64,000 bases of DNA from Streptomyces sclerotialus (GTDB lineage: Bacteria > Actinomycetota > Actinomycetes > Streptomycetales > Streptomycetaceae), in assembly GCA_000719105.1 (NCBI GenBank), contig JODX01000006.1:186001-250000 (forward strand). Reading direction: 5' to 3'. Positions within the stretch are counted from its first letter, which is position 1. Every line of letters starts with the position of its first letter. Both the position numbers and the translations under genes were made by a program. The notes beneath the pieces were generated by a model, which was not told the origin of the DNA, ran no database searches, and was given only the letters and a program-made list of their open reading frames with translations. This document shows positions 26,846 through 34,248 of the stretch, piece by piece.

Positions 26846-27262
26846 ATGCCCGTTCCGGACGAGACGGCCCGGCCCATTACGCCGGAGAACATGCCCGCCC
26901 CCCACACCCTGCTGGAGCGTCTGGCGGACGAGCTCGGTGGCCGGAGCCCGGTGACGGTCGTCTATGGCGAGCCCGTCACCACCGAGGGCGTCACCATCAT
27001 CCCGGTCACCGAGATCGGCTTCGGCTTCGGCTTCAGCGGTGATCCGGGACATGGGCCCGGAGAGGCCACAACCGATCAACGGGGCGGAGCCGGAGGGGTC
27101 AGAGCCCGGCCTCGCGGCTTCATCGAGATCAAGAACGGCACCGCCACATACAAACCAGTCCGGAATTCCTGGCTGGATGTCGGCGTACCGCTCGCCGCAC
27201 TATTGGTAGGCACCGCCCTCCCACGACTCGCACGTCGCCTTGCCAAGCGCCGCCTTGGGTGA
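26846..27262 (+). CDS. GerW (YtfJ)-family sporulation protein, 138 aa
   Basis: The family signature is near the centre: LLERLADELGGRSPVTVVYG, then EPVTTEGVTIIPVTEIGFGF followed by a Gly-rich stretch. A hydrophobic segment (VGVPLAALLVGTALPRLA) and a basic tail end the protein, a common feature in actinobacterial members. GerW/YtfJ is needed for spore germination in Bacillus. In Streptomyces the family is widespread, and a spore-related role is inferred. The ATG at 26846 has CCAGGAGG at the proper distance. The gene is monocistronic. Confidence 0.85.
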   Translation: MPVPDETARPITPENMPAPHTLLERLADELGGRSPVTVVYGEPVTTEGVTIIPVTEIGFGFGFSGDPGHGPGEATTDQRGGAGGVRARPRGFIEIKNGTATYKPVRNSWLDVGVPLAALLVGTALPRLARRLAKRRLG

Positions 27263-27550
27263 GCAGGCTGCTCGGCGCCGGGCAGCGCTTACTGACGTCT
27301 ATCACACAGGACTTCGGTGCCCTTCGGCTCTCATACAGCTGGGAGCGACATCAGAAGTCACTGACATTGATCTTGCTTGACGCGGCGGAACGACTCCCTG
27401 AGTGACTTCGAAATGACTCCCCGCGAAAGGCTCTTGACCCGCCGCAGGCCGCCGCGACGGCCTGAGCACCATGACTATCCACACGGCCGTGAGCGACGTG
27501 AAGGGCCGCGGACGGGTTCCGCAGGATGACAGCCCCGAGCAGTCACCAGA

Positions 27551-28099
27551 TCACGGGCTCGGCTGTGGGCCGGACAGCTCTGGTGAAGGCTCTGCCCAAA
27601 AATAGAACATCGTTGCTGTCGCGATTGTGGTCAGCGAGGCAAAGGTTAGAAGGGCAACGAACGGAGCGTTGAAGGAGGCGACTGTCAGACTGGCTCCGAT
27701 GGACAGGATCGAGCTGATTACGAACACTGCACGCATGCCCCAGTAAGCGAGTCGGCCGCGGGGCAAAGGGGTGCGGTCCACGAAGTGTTCCCACCCGAGG
27801 TGGTGGACTCCGACCCGTTGCTCATGCCTGGTGCGGATATAGATGGCGATCCGTGCGATGAGGTGTGAGTGATGCAGCCAGGAGATGGCCAGGATGAGGG
27901 AAAGTAGCGGATAGACGAGGATGATGGCCGCGTTCTCGACCTGGACGCCTACTGACAGCACGGTGCCGAAGGCGACGACGGTCACTGCCGTGACCTGGAA
28001 CTGCAGCTCCGTGAGCTTGATGATCTCTTCGCGTAGCTGGGTGTACTCGGCGATGAGGAGTTGGCTGGCGTCCCACTCTGGATGGCTCCGTCCTCCCAT
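27551..28099 (-). CDS. Membrane protein with paired transmembrane helices, 182 aa
   Basis: Four hydrophobic segments occur as two pairs: VTAVTVVAFGTVLSVGVQVE with IILVYPLLSLILAISWLHH, then AVFVISSILSIGASLTVASF with FVALLTFASLTTIATATMFY. The N-terminal region LLIAEYTQLREEIIKLTELQ is an amphipathic helix leading into the first pair. I start at the ATG at 28099 (MGGRSHPEWD); the frame is open to an ATG at 28240, but the extra residues are not protein-like. The layout recalls SLATT-type two-helix membrane modules, some of which act in defence, but no nucleotide-related partner is nearby, so it is left unnamed. Confidence 0.65.
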   Translation of the reverse strand: MGGRSHPEWDASQLLIAEYTQLREEIIKLTELQFQVTAVTVVAFGTVLSVGVQVENAAIILVYPLLSLILAISWLHHSHLIARIAIYIRTRHEQRVGVHHLGWEHFVDRTPLPRGRLAYWGMRAVFVISSILSIGASLTVASFNAPFVALLTFASLTTIATATMFYFWAEPSPELSGPQPSP

Positions 28100-28485
28100 C
28101 AGGCCTAGATACCCAGCCAGTCGTGACTCGATCCCACCTGGAGGTACGGCTTCGAGACGCGCGCCACGATCATGCGAAGGGGCCAGATGCGCTGGGCACT
28201 GAGATGGGACACCAGGTGGGAGGTAGCTTGGCTTCCTCATTGGGTCGTGGTCGCGTGAGGGCTGCTCAAGCTTCAGGAGCCGCCAGACTGCCTCAGCATC
28301 GCCTCATCAGACGTGTCCCCCTGCTGGTTGGCCCGGCGAGCGCCCTGACGGGCCCTGCGAGCCGTGACTCCGGGCGTGCGCCCGGCGGCCGGCGGCCGGC
28401 GGCACCGGCCGCATCGGCCGGGACACCCGAAGGTGCGCGGAGCGGCACGGCCGGACCGACACACTCACCTGCAGAGCCGGTGAAG
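28100..28485. other. Intergenic stretch without recognisable gene
   Basis: The stretch between the membrane protein and the EF-hand gene. It contains GC-rich short repeats of cggccgg type near 28380-28420. Apart from the possible N-terminal extension of the membrane protein (to 28240), nothing coding was recognised. Confidence 0.4.
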
Positions 28486-28704
28486 TCAGCGGTTCATGGC
28501 CGCCCAGAACTCCTCGAAGGACATCTGCCTGTCACCGTCGATGTCCAGCGAATCGATCAGTTCCCGGGCCTCGGACTCGCTGATCTCCGAGCCCTCCAGC
28601 TCCGCCACGACCTTCCGGTACTCGTCCGCGGTGACCAGCCCGTCCCCGTCCACGTCGTAGCGCTCGAAGACCTTGCGCGCCGCCGTCTCCACGATGTCCG
28701 CCAT
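28486..28704 (-). CDS. EF-hand calcium-binding protein, 72 aa
   Basis: The 72-aa protein is two EF-hands and nothing else. Loop 1 is DVDGDGLVTADE (residues 17-28), with Asp/Asp/Asp and a terminal Glu, a complete Ca2+ ligand set. Loop 2 is DIDGDRQMSFEE (residues 54-65), where position 5 is Asp and position 12 is Glu, also likely functional. The start at 28704 has GGAAGGACG upstream. Streptomyces encode several such calmodulin-like proteins (CabB/CabC), proposed to buffer or sense Ca2+ during aerial growth. Which member this is cannot be decided from the sequence. Confidence 0.92.
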   Translation of the reverse strand: MADIVETAARKVFERYDVDGDGLVTADEYRKVVAELEGSEISESEARELIDSLDIDGDRQMSFEEFWAAMNR

Positions 28705-29659
28705 GTTCGTCGTCCTTCCGCACGTGTCGCTGACGGCGTCACCCTATCCGTCCGTCCGGAAGCAAGCGGGCGCCGCCCCTGGTCCGCGGACGGCTGTTCT
28801 GGAGGAGGTGACCGCGGGGCAGGGCGAGGGGTTCGAGATCGCGTTGCCACGGAGTTCCGGGACGGCGTCCCCGACTACCTCGCGGCCTGCATGATCTCGG
28901 GGCGGTATCCGACGCCGGGCCTGCAACCGCCCCGCCCGGGTGCGGCCGGCTTGCCGTCAGCGCCGTTCTTCCGCTGCCCCCGCGGACCCCGGCACGTGCA
29001 CCTCCCTCGGCCGCGGCACCCTATGCCGACCGGTTGGCCGAGAAGCAACGACATGGAGGGGGCGTGACCCCAGAAGATCGGTTCCGCGCAAGGGGGATGC
29101 GAGGGCTCACTACCCCGTGAGGACTCAGTCCGGCGCACTGGTGGGGCCAGTGTGACCCTCCCCAGGGGGCGCGGCAGCGCTCATCCCGTTTCGGCCACCC
29201 ACGGCACCGGCGATGGCTACACTCGCCGCCCATGCAAGAGTTCGACCGGAAGACAAACCGGAAGAAATCACCCTGCCCTTCCTGCCCTTCATCGGGTCCC
29301 GACACCGTCGGCCGGCGTGTGAGGACGGTGCGGCCCACGGCCGGACGTGCCGTCCACACCGCCGCATCGACGCCTTCCGACCAGGCGTGCGCTGCTGAGT
29401 GTGCTCCTGGGCACGGACGTGAACAGCGCGGTGGATGCACTCCGGGGACATGCCGGGCGGCAGCCGGCCGGCAAGGATGCACCGACCGCACCGACCGCCC
29501 CGACCCGGTGCCGACGCGACCCGCCGCCGGGGCGGCCCTCCCGGCCGGCGCCCGTCCTGCGTCGCCTCGCACCGGGCCGGGAACGGTCACGTCAGCCACC
29601 GGCTTCCGCCGGACAAACCTCGATCCGGCTGTGCTCGACGCCGATCCGGGGTTGGCGGG
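28705..29659. other. Long stretch without a convincing gene
   Basis: About 950 bp between the EF-hand gene and the MatB-like gene. Near 28795-28910 the plus strand gives protein-like but frame-split pieces (LEEVTAGQGEGFEIALP, then EFRDGVPDYLAACMISGRYP), perhaps a decayed gene. A TACACT -10-like hexamer at about 29217 stands just before an ATG at 29232, but the following reading frame is low-complexity and overlaps the region upstream of the MatB-like start. Confidence 0.35.
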
Positions 29660-31759
29660 GTGAGCCGTTCGGCGCGACGTCGGCACGCCCGTTCCCGCGA
29701 TCCCCGCGGACACTGGCGGCTGCTGGCCCTGACCCTGCCCGTGGTCTTCGCCGCCCTGCTCTTCGAGGGCTGGACCATCCACGAGGTGGACGCCGCCAAG
29801 ACACGGCGCCCGTGCACCAGGCCCGTGCCGAGGGCCGTGGACGAGAGCGGCCCCGTCCTGCGCCGTCTCGGCGCGCAGAAGGTGTCCTCCGCCGCGGCGC
29901 CCCCGCGCACCGTCGCCCTCACCTACGACGGCGGTCCCGATCCCGAGTGGACCCCCCGCCTGCTGGACCTGCTCCGCAAGCACCACGCGCGCGCCACCTT
30001 CTTCGTGTTCGGAGCCCAGGCGGCACGCCATCCGGACCTGATCCGGCGCATCCTCGACGAGGGCCACGAGATCGGTTCGAACACGTACACCGGAGCCGAC
30101 CTCGGCTCCTCGTCACGCGTCCGCTTCGCCATGGAACTGGCCCTCACCCGGAAGACTCTCGCGGGCACGGCCGGCATCCGCACCAGCCTGCTGCGGATGC
30201 CGCTGACCAGCCAGGTGGACACGCTGTGTGGCGCCGAGGGGAAGGCGGCCCGGAGCGCCGCCGCGGACGGCCATGTGCTGGTCGCCGCCGACCGGCCGGA
30301 CCGTGATCCGGCACGCGGCCTGATCCGGCAGTTCAGCCAGACGGAACTGGCGTACCAGGAGACGGAGAAGCTGCTCGACGACCCGCACGCCGACCGGTTC
30401 ACCACCGTGACGGACGCGGTCGGCATGCCGCCCGCCCACACCCGGGTGACCGCCTTCGAGCGGTGGCAGGGCAGGGGGCTGAACTGGACGGTGACCGCCG
30501 GAAACACGTGCACACACGTCATGACCTGGGTGCTGGTCGTGGCGGGAGCGCTCGGCCTGCTGCGACTGTTGATGCTCACCTTCTTCGCCCGCGCCCATGT
30601 CCGGCGCCTCACCCGCCTCCGCCCCGGAGCGCCCTGGCTGCGGGAGGTCGGCGCACCCGTGACGGTCCTCGTGCCCGCCTACAACGAGGAGGCCGGGATC
30701 GAGTCCACCGTCCGTTCGCTGCTCGCCTCCACCCACCCGCACCTCGAGATCATCGTGATCGACGACGGCTCGACGGACCGGACGGCGGACCTCGCCACCC
30801 GCATCGACGACCCCCGGGTGCGAGTGATCCGGCAGCCCAACTCGGGCAAGGCGGCCGCGCTCAACACCGGCCTGGCGAACGCCTCGTACGGCATCGTGGT
30901 GATGGTCGACGCCGACACCGTCTTCGAGGCCGACGCCTTGCACCGGCTCATCCAGCCGCTCGCCCATCCCGCCGTCGGCGCCGTCAGCGGTAACACCAAG
31001 GTCGGCAACCGGCGCGGACTGCTCGGCAGATGGCAGCACCTGGAGTACGTCTTCGGCTTCAACCTCGACCGGCGCATGTTCGAGGTGCTGGAGTGCATGC
31101 CGACGGTGCCGGGAGCCATCGGCGCCTTCCGCCGGGACGCGCTGATGGGCGTCGGCGGGGTCAGTGAGGACACCCTCGCCGAGGACACCGACCTCACGAT
31201 GACCATGTGGCGGGCCGGCTGGCGGGTGGTCTACGAGGAGTCGGCCGTCGCCTGGACGGAAGTGCCCACCTCGCTCCGCCAGTTGTGGCGGCAGCGCTAC
31301 CGCTGGTGCTACGGCACCCTCCAGGCGATGGGAAAGCACCGCGGGGCCGTCCTCGAAGTGGGCCCGGCCGGACGCTTCGCCCGCCGCGGACTGACCTATC
31401 TGACCCTCTTCCAGGTGATCCTGCCGCTGCTGGCACCGGTCGTCGACCTCTTCGCGGTGTACGGGGTGCTGTTCACCGACCCCGTGCGGTCGACCGGCGT
31501 GTGGCTCGGCTTCCTCACCGTCCAGCTGCTGTGCGCCGGCTACGCCCTGAGACTCGACGGCGAACGCCTGCGGACCCTGTGGTCGCTGCCGCTGCAGCTC
31601 TTCGTCTACCGGCAGCTGATGTACCTGGTCGTCATCCAGTCCGTGGTCGCCCTCCTGCTCGGCACACGGCTGAGGTGGCACCGCATGCAGCGGTCCGGCA
31701 CCGCCGCCAGCGAGCAGCTCAGACAACCGATCGCCGCACGACAGCTGCCCTTGAGGTGA
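29660..31759 (+). CDS. MatB-like bifunctional polysaccharide deacetylase/GT2 glycosyltransferase, 699 aa; deacetylase site degenerate
   Basis: After a basic N-terminus and a membrane anchor (LLALTLPVVFAALLFEGWTI) comes a NodB-fold domain, another membrane segment (VMTWVLVVAGALGLLRLLML) and a family-2 glycosyltransferase. The GT2 signatures are VTVLVPAYNEEAGIESTV, VVMVDADTVFEADAL (DxD), EDTDLTMTMWRAGW and QRYRWCYGTLQ, followed by C-terminal membrane helices. This is the architecture of Streptomyces MatB, which makes an extracellular poly-N-acetylglucosamine-like glycan. The deacetylase motif TFDDGP reads TYDGGP (residues 88-93), and the metal-binding His pair reads Asn141 and Gly145, so deacetylation is probably lost. 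The GTG at 29660 fits homologue starts; the true start may differ slightly. An LCP gene follows directly. Confidence 0.88.
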   Translation: MSRSARRRHARSRDPRGHWRLLALTLPVVFAALLFEGWTIHEVDAAKTRRPCTRPVPRAVDESGPVLRRLGAQKVSSAAAPPRTVALTYDGGPDPEWTPRLLDLLRKHHARATFFVFGAQAARHPDLIRRILDEGHEIGSNTYTGADLGSSSRVRFAMELALTRKTLAGTAGIRTSLLRMPLTSQVDTLCGAEGKAARSAAADGHVLVAADRPDRDPARGLIRQFSQTELAYQETEKLLDDPHADRFTTVTDAVGMPPAHTRVTAFERWQGRGLNWTVTAGNTCTHVMTWVLVVAGALGLLRLLMLTFFARAHVRRLTRLRPGAPWLREVGAPVTVLVPAYNEEAGIESTVRSLLASTHPHLEIIVIDDGSTDRTADLATRIDDPRVRVIRQPNSGKAAALNTGLANASYGIVVMVDADTVFEADALHRLIQPLAHPAVGAVSGNTKVGNRRGLLGRWQHLEYVFGFNLDRRMFEVLECMPTVPGAIGAFRRDALMGVGGVSEDTLAEDTDLTMTMWRAGWRVVYEESAVAWTEVPTSLRQLWRQRYRWCYGTLQAMGKHRGAVLEVGPAGRFARRGLTYLTLFQVILPLLAPVVDLFAVYGVLFTDPVRSTGVWLGFLTVQLLCAGYALRLDGERLRTLWSLPLQLFVYRQLMYLVVIQSVVALLLGTRLRWHRMQRSGTAASEQLRQPIAARQLPLR

Positions 31760-31764
31760 TGAGG

Positions 31765-33030
31765 ATGGTCCACCCCATGAGCGAAGGGCCGGACAGGTGG
31801 CTCACCACCGGCCCACGGAACGGGAACGGGGACACACAGGAGCCCCGGGTGATCACGGGGCAGGTGTGGCACCGCAGCACCGCCCCGCGTCAGGCGCCCG
31901 TCATCCCGTACGACAGCCCCGTCGTCGCGCCGTACGGCAGCGGCACTGCCGGCGAGCACGCCCCGCACCGGAGCGGCGGCGACCACCCCGGGCACCAGGG
32001 CGGCGGCCGCAGCTCCAGCACCAGACCCCGCTGGGTGCGCCCCAGCCGGCCCCGCCGCATCGCGCGCCTGCTGGGAGTGCTGCTCTGCGCACTGGCCGTC
32101 ACCTGCGGGGGCACCTACGCCTGGGCCGACTTCAGGCTCGACAGGTCCGTCGACCTGAGCGCGGTCGCGCACCGTCCGCCGTCAGGGAGGGGAACGACGT
32201 ACCTCATCGTGGGCTCCGACGGCCGGAACGGCCTGTCCGAGCGGGCCAGGAAGCAGCTGCACACCGGCACGGCCGGAGGCAGCCGCACCGACTCGATGAT
32301 GCTCCTGCACACCGGCGCCCACGGCACCACACTGGTGAGTCTGCCCCGTGACTCCTGGGTGACCCTCCCCTCGTACGTCGATCCGGACACCGGCAAGCTC
32401 CACCGGGCGTCGAAGAACAAACTGAACGCGGCCTACTCCGTGGGCGGGCCCCGGCTGCTGGTCCGTACCGTCGAGCTGAACACGGGCGTACGCATCGACC
32501 ATTACGCGGAGATCGGCTTCGCGGGGTTCGTCGGTGTCGTGGACGCGGTCGGCGGCGTGGAGATGTGCGTGGACCGGGACATCAGGGATGCGAAGTCGGG
32601 AGCCGACCTGGAGAAGGGCTGTCACCACCTGAACGGCGCCCAGGCGCTGGCGTTCGTCCGCCAGAGGCACCAGGAGGCGGACGGCGACCTGGGACGCTCC
32701 AGGAACCAGCGCAAGTTCCTCTCCGCCCTCGCCCGCAGAACCGCACAACCGGGCACCGCGCTCGACCCGTCCCGTGCGTACCCCGCCCTGAGCGCCGCGC
32801 TGGACACCCTCGTAGTGGACGAGAACATGGACCTGCCGACTCTGGCGTCGCTGTTCCAGGCGATGAGGAGCGTCTCGGACGGCAACGGCACACAGCTCAA
32901 CGTCCCCGTGGACGACCTCGGCCTCCGCACCGCCAAGGGCAGCGCCTTGACGTGGAACGAGGCGAAGGCGGAGAGGCTCTTCGCCGAGCTGCGGAACGAC
33001 CGGCCGGTGAGCATCGAGGGGAAGAACTGA
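31765..33030 (+). CDS. LytR-CpsA-Psr (LCP) family protein, 421 aa
   Basis: A long hydrophilic, Pro/Gly/His-rich cytoplasmic N-terminus precedes one membrane helix (IARLLGVLLCALAVTCGGTY). The LCP domain has the polyprenyl-phosphate motifs YLIVGSDGRNG, SRTDSMMLLHTG, LVSLPRDSWVTLPS, KLNAAYSVGGP, DHYAEIGFAGFVGVVDAVGG and ALAFVRQRHQEADGDLGRSR. LCP enzymes attach glycans to the cell wall. Located directly behind the MatB-like synthase (the stop codon overlaps an upstream ATG), it probably anchors that glycan. Of three in-frame ATGs (31759, 31765, 31777), 31765 has the best-spaced GAGGTG. Confidence 0.92.
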   Translation: MVHPMSEGPDRWLTTGPRNGNGDTQEPRVITGQVWHRSTAPRQAPVIPYDSPVVAPYGSGTAGEHAPHRSGGDHPGHQGGGRSSSTRPRWVRPSRPRRIARLLGVLLCALAVTCGGTYAWADFRLDRSVDLSAVAHRPPSGRGTTYLIVGSDGRNGLSERARKQLHTGTAGGSRTDSMMLLHTGAHGTTLVSLPRDSWVTLPSYVDPDTGKLHRASKNKLNAAYSVGGPRLLVRTVELNTGVRIDHYAEIGFAGFVGVVDAVGGVEMCVDRDIRDAKSGADLEKGCHHLNGAQALAFVRQRHQEADGDLGRSRNQRKFLSALARRTAQPGTALDPSRAYPALSAALDTLVVDENMDLPTLASLFQAMRSVSDGNGTQLNVPVDDLGLRTAKGSALTWNEAKAERLFAELRNDRPVSIEGKN

Positions 33031-33033
33031 GAC

Positions 33034-33097
33034 GGGCCGCACAGGGCACGACCGGCAGCCGTGCTCTGTGCGGCCGCAGCCGTGCTCTGTGCGGCCC
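33034..33097 (+). terminator. Terminator with duplicated right arm after the LCP gene
   Basis: The left arm gggccgcacagggcac (33034-33049) can pair with gtgctctgtgcggcc at 33061-33075 or with the same sequence plus one base (gtgctctgtgcggccc) at 33082-33097, each with one G-T pair. The two right arms are part of a 21-bp tandem direct repeat (33055-33075 and 33076-33096). It starts 4 bp after the LCP stop. From 33098 to 33394 no gene is recognisable. Confidence 0.75.
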
Positions 33098-33394
33098 TGC
33101 CTGCCGACTGGCATCCCGACCGGACAACCGAGTGCAACGGCGCGGTCCGGCCTTGCCCTGGCTCAGCGGTGTGGGCTCTGCGCAGCACGACCAGCGTCGA
33201 GAACGCCTTTCGCGCAGCGATGGACGTCGCCGGTGATACCACCCTTGCGCGATCACGACCGTATGTCGCCACACCCGTCCGTGCTCGGGCTGCAAGCCGC
33301 TCCGGTTCCTTCTGCCCTTGCTTGATGGCAGTTGTGCCTCTGTCCACTCAGCTGGACGTCGCGCAGGTAGCGCAGCGCCGAGTCCGGGCCGCGT

Positions 33395-33820
33395 TCAGCG
33401 GCAGGGCGGACCGGGGAGGGTGACCCGCACGGTCTTGCCGCCTTCCTCTGTGGGAACGACGGACATGGAACCGGCGAACTCCGCAGTCAGTGTGCGGACG
33501 ATGAGCATGCCACGGCCGTTGTCCTGCTGTACGGCGGCGGGGAGCCGCTGCGGCCAGCGCGGATGGCTGTCGGTCACGCCGATGTGCAGCTCTCCGTCCT
33601 CGTCGAGCCGCAGGTGCACGGTGAAGGTGGGCGACCGGCCGCAGGTGTGCTGCACGGCGTTGGTGGCGAGTTCCGAGACGATCAGCTGCACGGTATGGAT
33701 GGTCTCGGCGTCGTCCGGCAGGCCCCACTTGGACAGCACGTTCCCGACATACGTACGCGCTTCGCGGACCGACACGAAGTCGCTCGGGAGGCTGAGGGAG
33801 GCGTGCTGGTGATCTGCCAT
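33395..33820 (-). CDS. RsbW-type ATP-binding protein (anti-sigma-factor-like kinase), 141 aa
   Basis: This is a GHKL-fold ATPase of the HATPase_c_2 group. The N-box is LIVSELATNAVQHTCG (Glu, Asn conserved). The G1 box is HIGVTDSHPRW (Asp), and the G2 box QDNGRGMLIVRTLTAEFAG follows. The length is usual for the many Streptomyces RsbW-like proteins, which phosphorylate anti-anti-sigma factors or simply regulate by binding. No sigma or antagonist gene is adjacent. The SpoIIE-type phosphatase that heads the hydrogenase operon could be its functional opposite across the locus, but that is inference. Confidence 0.9.
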   Translation of the reverse strand: MADHQHASLSLPSDFVSVREARTYVGNVLSKWGLPDDAETIHTVQLIVSELATNAVQHTCGRSPTFTVHLRLDEDGELHIGVTDSHPRWPQRLPAAVQQDNGRGMLIVRTLTAEFAGSMSVVPTEEGGKTVRVTLPGPPCR

Positions 33821-34248
33821 TACAACGGCGTTCCCTTCCCTGAGGGATGCAGGCCGGAGACATCGAGCGGAGCCCCGATGAGCTGATTGCAGTGTGTCAG
33901 CGGTGCCGGCCCTATGGATGCGATGTACCGAAGTTGCTGGCCTGTGCCCTGGGGAAGGCGGAATCGGGCGTTCTGGACTGGAACTGACCGAGCCGGACCG
34001 ATCTACTGGGCACTCCTGTCATGGGCCGTGCATCAGTGCCCGTGTGCCGGCGCGACACCGGTCGGCCTCCGCACAGGGCTTCGGCTTCACCGCCAAGGTA
34101 CTGGCTGTCCCTGAGTTCAGGCCTCGGAGGCTGCTTCGGTCGGCATACGGTACGGACCGTCCGCCAAGGGATCTGTGGTGTGGCAGTACTGGTACTACTC
34201 CTCGTGAATTGCACACATGGCCTGCCCGGCGACTGACGGTGAACCACG
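33821..34248. other. Divergent control region between the RsbW-like gene and hypF
   Basis: The 428 bp between two divergent genes contain no gene I can support. It must hold promoters for both, but no consensus -10/-35 pair or clear palindrome stood out. Confidence 0.4.

Noticed and set aside
27302..27484. 60-aa minus-strand frame between GerW and the membrane protein gene
   Set aside because: No ribosome binding site, mixed composition and no recognisable motif.
29232..29663. 143-aa frame starting after a TACACT hexamer
   Set aside because: The translation is Arg/Pro/Thr-rich low-complexity, with no ribosome site and no homologous look.
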